Shown: positions 1 to 64,000 of the stretch, in pieces
Position numbering within the stretch: the first letter of the stretch is position 1
How the letters are laid out: every line of letters starts with the position of its first letter
Source of the DNA: Paulinella micropora
Taxonomy: Eukaryota; Cercozoa; Imbricatea; Euglyphida
DNA length: 64,000 nt
Assembly (NCBI GenBank): GCA_009731375.1
Contig: BJOX01000255.1
Coordinates: 23,488 to 87,487 of the forward strand
Direction of reading: 5' to 3'
Translations under genes and position numbers: made by a program
Notes under the pieces: generated by a model
The model's input: only the letters and a program-made list of their open reading frames with translations
Database searches by the model: none
What the model was told of the DNA's origin: nothing

Positions 1-609
1 CCCCCCCCCCCCCCCCCCCCCAAGGCTTGCCCCGGGGCCCGCCTTTCGCGGGGGCCGGACTATATAAAGATCTCCCTGCTACTAGCACACAGGGAAATCC
101 CCACTCCCGTTCAGTACCTGAACCTTTCCCATTTGTCAGGACACCACTGGGTAGTGGCGACGAAGGACTACCGGGCCAGCTGCAGTGCTGACAGTGGGCC
201 AACGTCGAGAGTAGTGGCCATATGCCGTAGCCACTGGTCACTAACACTCACGTCGGAACACTAAGTCAGTCGAAGGCAGCCAACCAAGGAGGTAGTCGTA
301 CCGAGTAGCCATGCGCAGTGTTGGCTGACAAGAAGGGACTTGGCTGAAGATTGCCCAATCCTTTGAGTTTTTACCATCCGACGACCGTTACATCGCCTGC
401 TGCACCTCGGTTTCCCGCAGTTTGAGAGTATATCGAGGGCCCATGACACCGTACCTTACGGTAGGTAGTCATCAGCCCTGGCCAGTCACGCTGCACCAGC
501 TGCGCCCATCACGAGCAACGTTGCGCTCTTCACAGCTGGTGAAGGGCTGTAACGAGGGTTTGGTCTTGGGCCGGAGCACTGAGCAGCTGACCCCCTGCAT
601 CCCCCCCCG

Positions 610-657
<48 letters not shown>

Positions 658-716
658 GGAGTAAGTGAGTGTGTGTGTGTGTGTGAGAGAGAGAGGAGAG
701 AGAGAGAGAGAGAGAC

Positions 717-774
<58 letters not shown>

Positions 775-895
775 TAGATAGATAGTAGATAGTAAGTGTG
801 TGTGTGTGTGTGTGAGTGAGAGAGAGAGAGAGAGAGGTGGGGGGGGGGGGGGGGGGGGGGGGGAGAGGNNNNNNNNNNAGGGGTAGAGAGCGAAC

Positions 896-953
896 CGCGG
901 TTGAATATATCTGCTTTTCTGCCGTAGTGGTTGGCCAGCTGTGCCGCCCACCC
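896..953 (-). CDS. GDSL esterase exon
   Basis: Acceptor gtatgcag, donor CGCG|gttcgc. Reads [21 protein letters not shown] ghost of its 5' part ([11 protein letters not shown]) is at about 1091-1132. Confidence 0.7.
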
Positions 954-2449
954 CTGCATACACATGTTCATTACATATCAATGTACAACCATCTTTATAA
1001 CATATGCCTGCATAACTATGTTTATTACATATGCATAGATACACAAATGTATATACATATGCATATGGATGCGTGTATGTCTATGTCTTGTTGCGGTAGT
1101 GGTTGGCCAGTTGCGCTGCCCAGCCCTGCATCAACATGGGCATCAGACATGAATGTGTATCCGCGTCGACATTGGCATCAGACATGAATGTACGTTCGCA
1201 TCAACATGGGCATTATTTCTGAATGTATATTCACAAGTAGAAATGTACATGTGTATATGTATAAGAATATGCATCTGCACATGAGTGAAAGTATGAGTGT
1301 AAGTGTGAGTATAAGTGTGAGTATCAGTATGTAAAGTATATAAGTATAAGTATAAGTATAAGTATAAGTAAAAGTATAAGTATAAGTATAAGTGTTTTAG
1401 TATAAGTATAAGTATAAGTACAAGTATAAGTATAAGTACAAGTATAAGTATAAGAATTAGTATTAGTATTAGTAATAAGTATAAGTTTCAGTATAAGTAT
1501 AAGTTTCAGTATAAGTATAAGTATAAGTATAAATATAAGTATAAGTATAAGTATAAGTATTAGTATAAGTATTAGTATAAGTATAAGTATAAGTATAAGT
1601 ATAAGTATAAGTATAAGTATAAGTATAAAGTATAAGTATAAGTACAAGTATGAGGATAAGTATAAGAATAAGTACATGGAAAAGTGCAAGTATAAGTGTA
1701 CGTAGTAAGTATAAGTATAAGTGTAAGTATAAGTATAAGTATAAGTATAAGTATAAGTATAAGTTTAAGTATAAGTACTTATACTTATACTAAGTATAAG
1801 TATAAGTATAAGTAGAAGAATAAGTATAAGTATAATTATAAGTATAAGTATAAGTATAAGTATAAGTATAAGTATAAGTATAAGTATATGTTTAAGTCAG
1901 TATAAGTATAAGTATAAGTATAAGTATAAGTATAAGTATAAGTATAAGTGTAAGTATAAGTATAAGTATAAGTATAAGTATAAGTATAAGTATAAGTATA
2001 ACTGTAAGTATAAGTATAAGTATTCGATGAGATCAGACGAGATCAGACGAGATGAGATGAGATGAGATTCGCTGTCCTGTCCTGTCCTGTTTTGTCCTGT
2101 CCTGTCCTGTTCTATCCTCTCTTGTCCTGTTCTGTTCTCTTCCTGTTCTCTTCTGTTCTCTTCTGTTCTGTTCTGTCCTGTTCTGTCCTGTTCTATCCTG
2201 TCTTGTCCTGTCCTGTTCTCTTCTGTTCTCTTCTGTTCTGTTCTCTTCTGTTCTGTTCTCTTCTGTTCTGTTCTCTTCTGTTCTGTTCTGTTCTCTTCTG
2301 TTCTGTTCTCTTCTGTTCTGTTCTCTTCTGTTCTGTTCTGACCGCTTCCGTGGAGAAGCCTCGCTCTGTGAGAGAGTCACCAAACAAGACCTGACACAAG
2401 ACACACACAACACAACACAACACACACACACACACACAAATGCAAACAT

Positions 2450-2483
<34 letters not shown>

Positions 2484-2707
2484 CTCTGTGAGAGAATCAC
2501 CGAACAGCACCTGACACTGCACACACACACATACACACACACACACACAAAGACACGTATGTACAACACACACACACACACACACACAAAGACACGTATG
2601 TACACAAATACAAATACATACATATATACACATACACACACATACATACATAAATACATACATAAATACATACATAAATACATACATACATACATACATA
2701 CATACAT

Positions 2708-2758
<51 letters not shown>

Positions 2759-2965
2759 CACACACAAACATACATACATGCATACATACATACATACATA
2801 CATACATACATACATACATACACAAATACATACATACATACATACATACATACATGCATACATGCATACATGCATACATACATACATACATACATACATA
2901 CATACATACATACGTTACGTTACGTTACGTTACGTTACGTTACGTTACGTGCGTACTTACGTACG

Positions 2966-2997
<32 letters not shown>

Positions 2998-3294
2998 GCA
3001 ACCAACCAATCAACCAATCAACCAATCAATCAATCAACCAACCAACCAACCAACAACCAAGCAACCAAGCAACCAAGCAACCAACCAACCAATAGTGATT
3101 CAATGAATCAATGAATCAATGAATCAATTGATCAATGAATCAATGAATCAATGAATCAATGAATCAATAAATCAACCAACCAACCAACCAACCAACCAAC
3201 CAACCAATCAACCAACCAACCAACCAACCAACCAACCACCAACCAACCAACCAACCAACCACCAACCAACCAACCAACCAGCCAACCAATCAAC

Positions 3295-3354
<60 letters not shown>

Positions 3355-3780
3355 CCAGCGAGGGTCGTGTAAGGCACAGATCTACGTTGGGCGGAAGGCT
3401 GCGAGCGCCTACATGAATGTATGTATGTATGTATGTACGTACGTACGTACGTACGTACGTACGTACGTACGTATGTATGCATGCATGTATGTATGTATGT
3501 ATGTATGTATGTATGTGCATGTAGGTATGTATATGTGTATGTATGCATGTGTATGTATGTATGTGCATGTTAGGTATGTATGTGTAATGTATGTATGTTA
3601 CATATCACTCTGGGGGAACCACATCATTTAAGGCTGTGACCGAAAACAAAGAGAAGAGAAGACAACAGAGCGGTGTGATTGGGCGAGGTGGAGGAGGGGC
3701 GAAGGTGAATGATATGATACGATATGAAACGATGTGNNNNNNNNNNCACAACACACACACACACACACAAATGCAAACAT

Positions 3781-3814
<34 letters not shown>

Positions 3815-4038
3815 CTCTGTGAGAGAATCACCGAACAGCACCTGACACTGCACACACACACATACACACACACACACACAAAGACACGTATGTACAACAC
3901 ACACACACACACACACACAAAGACACGTATGTACACAAATACAAATACATACATATATACACATACACACACATACATACATAAATACATACATAAATAC
4001 ATACATAAATACATACATACATACATACATACATACAT

Positions 4039-4089
<51 letters not shown>

Positions 4090-4296
4090 CACACACAAAC
4101 ATACATACATGCATACATACATACATACATACATACATACATACATACATACACAAATACATACATACATACATACATACATACATGCATACATGCATAC
4201 ATGCATACATACATACATACATACATACATACATACATACATACGTTACGTTACGTTACGTTACGTTACGTTACGTTACGTGCGTACTTACGTACG

Positions 4297-4328
<32 letters not shown>

Positions 4329-4625
4329 GCAACCAACCAATCAACCAATCAACCAATCAATCAATCAACCAACCAACCAACCAACAACCAAGCAACCAAG
4401 CAACCAAGCAACCAACCAACCAATAGTGATTCAATGAATCAATGAATCAATGAATCAATTGATCAATGAATCAATGAATCAATGAATCAATGAATCAATA
4501 AATCAACCAACCAACCAACCAACCAACCAACCAACCAATCAACCAACCAACCAACCAACCAACCAACCACCAACCAACCAACCAACCAACCACCAACCAA
4601 CCAACCAACCAGCCAACCAATCAAC

Positions 4626-4685
<60 letters not shown>

Positions 4686-4739
4686 CCAGCGAGGGTCGTG
4701 TAAGGCACAGATCTACGTTGGGCGGAAGGCTGCGAGCGC
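896..4739 (-). CDS. GDSL/SGNH esterase, isoamyl acetate-hydrolysing esterase-like (partial)
   Basis: Three minus-strand exons join in phase: 4687-4739 (assembly duplicate 3356-3408), 2343-2390 and 896-953. They read [30 protein letters not shown] and [20 protein letters not shown]. The FGDSLT block with the nucleophile Ser, then GWAAxLAxxYxRKADIxNRG, is the N-terminal signature of IAH1-type SGNH hydrolases, which cleave short-chain esters. In the family GYNTR and a GxND block follow; those exons should lie left of 896, but I could not identify them securely in 1-600 (a possible piece near 495-540 reads VKSATLLVMGAA). The start codon was not found. Phase would allow fusion to the FYVE gene upstream. 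Confidence 0.65.
1324..2026. repeat. (AGTATA)n hexanucleotide block
   Basis: About 0.7 kb of imperfect AGTATA units with occasional inverted ACTTATA segments near 1775-1790. No coding signal. Confidence 0.95.
2030..2340. repeat. (GATGA)/(TCCTG)/(TTCTG)n pentanucleotide tract
   Basis: Pyrimidine-rich pentamers on the plus strand abut the donor of the esterase exon at 2343 on the other strand. No gene. Confidence 0.9.
2343..2390 (-). CDS. GDSL esterase exon with catalytic Ser block
   Basis: Acceptor cttgtgtcag, donor GCG|gtcaga. Reads [20 protein letters not shown] is block I of SGNH hydrolases. A partial copy reading VLFGDSLTE follows cagtgtcag at about 2486-2510, and again in the assembly duplicate near 3817-3841. 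Confidence 0.75.
2416..3736. repeat. First copy of the 1,321-bp overlap
   Basis: Contains (CA)n, (ACAT)n, (TTACG)n, (CAGA)n, (CAAC)n/(CAAT)n, an esterase exon 3356-3408 and (ATGT)n. See the second copy for the reason it is treated as an artefact. Confidence 0.9.
4687..4739 (-). CDS. GDSL esterase exon (copy nearer the FYVE gene)
   Basis: Acceptor catgtag, donor CTG|gtttga, 53 nt; reads [17 protein letters not shown] after completing one split codon. Identical to 3356-3408, which is the same locus on the other side of the 10-N gap. Confidence 0.5.
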
Positions 4740-4935
4740 CTACATGAATGTATGTATGTATGTATGTACGTACGTACGTACGTACGTACGTACGTACGTA
4801 CGTATGTATGCATGCATGTATGTATGTATGTATGTATGTATGTATGTGCATGTAGGTATGTATATGTGTATGTATGCATGTGTATGTATGTATGTGCATG
4901 TTAGGTATGTATGTGTAATGTATGTATGTTACATA

Positions 4936-14585
<9,650 letters not shown>

Positions 14586-14861
14586 CGTGTTAGACATGAT
14601 GGTGTCTCACTTGATGTTAGGAGGGTTAGCCACCCGGACAAAACGGCCTGGCAAACACAACACATGCACGTTTATGTGTCATGCCATGTCTATCGCGTAG
14701 CTCGAATCTATTGCACCATCCTCTCCCGGCTTATGTCCATCATGTCGACCCCGCTACCGACCTAACAAAGCTACAAGGACGCACACAAATGCAAACTTTA
14801 TATGCTATGTCATGTCTCGACTCTATTTCAACACCTTCCTGAGTCATGTCCATCAAGCCGA

Positions 14862-15560
<699 letters not shown>

Positions 15561-16031
15561 AATAGAAGAGTGGAGTAGCAGATGGAGAGACACAGACAGA
15601 CAGACAGACAGACAGACAAGTACTCTTACTCAGACAGACAGACACAGACAGACAGACAGACCGACCGACCGACCGACAGACAGACAGACAGACAGACAGA
15701 CAGAACAGAACAGAACAGAGAACAGGACGAGAACGTGGGAAGTGGAAGGTCACAAAATCTTTTGGAGGCAAAGAGAAGGTAGAGGAAGAAGACCACCCAT
15801 GCCGAATACGGCGGCAGTATAGAATTTCTTATCAACGTTCGTGTCTTTCTTTCTTTCTTTCTTGTCACTTTCACCCTCGGAACGCTCGAACAAAATGGAA
15901 CAAAAGCCCCACAAAGTAGGTATGGGTAATGGTCAAGGAAGGAAAATGCCCCAAAAGGGGATTTCGAAGAATAAAAAGATGGCGCGATAGGAGGCAGTAA
16001 AAACATACATACAAAACAGGCGAACATCAAA

Positions 16032-16211
16032 ATGAAGGTGTTAGTAGTGATCCATGAGTTCCCTAAAAAACTTTGTAATCCAAAAAATATGGCGATTTCA
16101 CCGGGAAGTATCAGAGATTACAACGAAGATTGGCAAATTGCACTAAAGGACTATTTTTATTTGGTCAACAAGGCCAAGCTGGCCTGCAGGGCAGTGCAAC
16201 AACAGCACTAA
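16032..16211 (+). CDS. Small ORF, 59 codons, possible first exon
   Basis: ATG in a good context (A at -3) opens a 59-residue frame starting MKVLVVIHEFPKKLCNPKN and containing NEDWQIALKDYFYLVNKAKL, ending at TAA 16209-16211. It lies in the only sizeable AT-balanced, repeat-free island (about 15770-17215) and looks protein-like. I found no clear donor linking it to the exons downstream (a 26-nt intron 16164-16189 would keep phase but is implausibly short). It may be the 5' exon of the giant gene, a small protein or chance. Confidence 0.3.
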   Translation: MKVLVVIHEFPKKLCNPKNMAISPGSIRDYNEDWQIALKDYFYLVNKAKLACRAVQQQH

Positions 16212-16421
16212 CCACACAAAAACAACCTCGGTCAGGGGCGGTAGAAGACGATTCGTACTCTGGAGAAAGGGACCATTGCTCTGGGTTTGCTCTCTTTCTC
16301 CGAGGCCACGTGGTGGGAAGGATGATGAGGTCGAACACTGCTGCCTGTGAACTTGTGGAAATTTCTTTTTGCTGGTCTTCTCCTGACGTCACTCTCATGT
16401 CTGCTGTGTGTGTGAATGCAG

Positions 16422-16565
16422 CTCTAATGCAGAAAGCAAGGAAGGTAAAAACGATGTTCGATTTTGGCCTTGGTCACCATTCACTTCCTGTGTTGTGCAG
16501 AAGAGATGGAGGATGAGCAAAGGGTCATGGACATGGAAAATGGACTGGAATCCACCATTTTTGAT
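16422..16565 (+). CDS. Possible upstream exons of the giant gene
   Basis: 16422-16444 (after tgaatgcag, before gtaaaa) and 16501-16565 (after ttgtgcag) join in frame as SNAESKEEEMEDEQRVMDME and continue NGLESTIFD; the next acceptor in phase is that of exon 1 at 16758. The intron 16445-16500 is 56 bp with good signals, but the donor at 16566 (gtacca) is weak. An in-frame ATG at 16507 could be the translation start. This would add an acidic N-terminus. Confidence 0.35.
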
Positions 16566-16757
16566 GTACCACCAGCCCAGTATTTTTACTTAAATTTTAG
16601 TGCATAAAGTAATCTGATGGATGTGAAATGAACCATATTGTCCTTTTGCATTCCCTCAGCTCCTTCTTAACCGCTCGTTCCTCTGAAGCAACTACTTGGA
16701 ACCTACACATACAGTTCTTTTCCTTTTCTTTTTCCTTTTTTTTTCTGAACTGTGCAG

Positions 16758-63905
<47,148 letters not shown>

Positions 63906-63906
63906 G

Positions 63907-63968
<62 letters not shown>

Positions 63969-64000
63969 CCTACCTACCTACCTACCTACCTACCTACCTA

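Larger units (their letters stand above)
15770..16757. other. Repeat-free island 5' of the giant gene
   Basis: Moderate GC, with short introns. Contains the 16032 ORF, candidate 5' exons at 16422 and 16501, and pyrimidine tracts before several AGs. Presumably promoter, 5' UTR and first exons; no TATA box or initiator could be fixed. Confidence 0.5.

Noticed and set aside
495-540. Next esterase exon (VKSATLLVMGAA) on the minus strand
   Set aside because: Resembles the family's strand before GxND, but no acceptor in the phase left by 896-953 and no GxND follows; not strong enough to annotate.
2924-2960. Telomere-like TTACG repeats
   Set aside because: Only about seven units among many other simple repeats, and not a known telomere unit; no terminal context.

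Overview
This window is nuclear DNA of a eukaryote, most likely a protist or alga, with one of the most microsatellite-saturated landscapes imaginable. Nearly all of it is short tandem repeat: tetranucleotides such as (ATGT)n, (TATC)n, (ACTT)n and (ACCT)n, plus penta-, hexa- and trinucleotides. Genuine coding sequence is chopped into tiny GC-rich exons (mostly 30-160 bp) scattered between the repeats. Spliceosomal GT-AG junctions (a few GC-AG), phase-consistent exon chains and eukaryote-specific domains rule out a prokaryote. I cannot name the species. The long low-complexity open frames (YLSI, MYVC, HTYI, SLSL, LLLL, TTTT) are repeats read in frame, not genes.

The dominant feature is one plus-strand gene from about 16.7 kb to beyond the right edge. 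I could chain 93 exons (16758-63905) in which reading phase is preserved at every reconstructed junction, giving about 3,445 codons with no stop. In order the product has an acidic/basic N-terminal stretch, a LamG/ConA-like module, a long conserved body, an inserted nucleoredoxin-type thioredoxin module with WCPPC, a basic linker, a DUF3638-like core with a P-loop-like MGSGKTT, and a DUF3645-like segment. It is a DUF3638/DUF3645 giant protein of unknown function; its 3' end lies outside the window.

The left 15 kb carries two minus-strand genes built the same way. One encodes a FYVE zinc finger (exons between 14585 and about 4936) with a Ser/Asn-rich C-terminal part. The other encodes a GDSL/SGNH esterase resembling isoamyl acetate-hydrolysing esterase (exons at 4687-4739 or its assembly duplicate 3356-3408, then 2343-2390 and 896-953). 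The reading phase would even allow the two to be one fused transcript. A lone plus-strand exon sits at 11766-11828.

Two themes stand out. First, introns are essentially microsatellites that start at the splice donor and run to the acceptor. Second, at least 20 exons of the giant gene, and most exons of the other genes, have one to four partial 'ghost' copies of their ends in the adjacent intron, including one ghost that joins two exons without the intron between them. Dispersed retroposon-like elements (families A, B, C and a tRNA-derived SINE-like unit) are present; A and B share a 3' end that leads straight into (TATC)n, suggesting how some repeats are seeded. The 2416-3736 and 3747-5067 blocks are the same sequence on both sides of a 10-N gap and are almost certainly an unmerged contig overlap.
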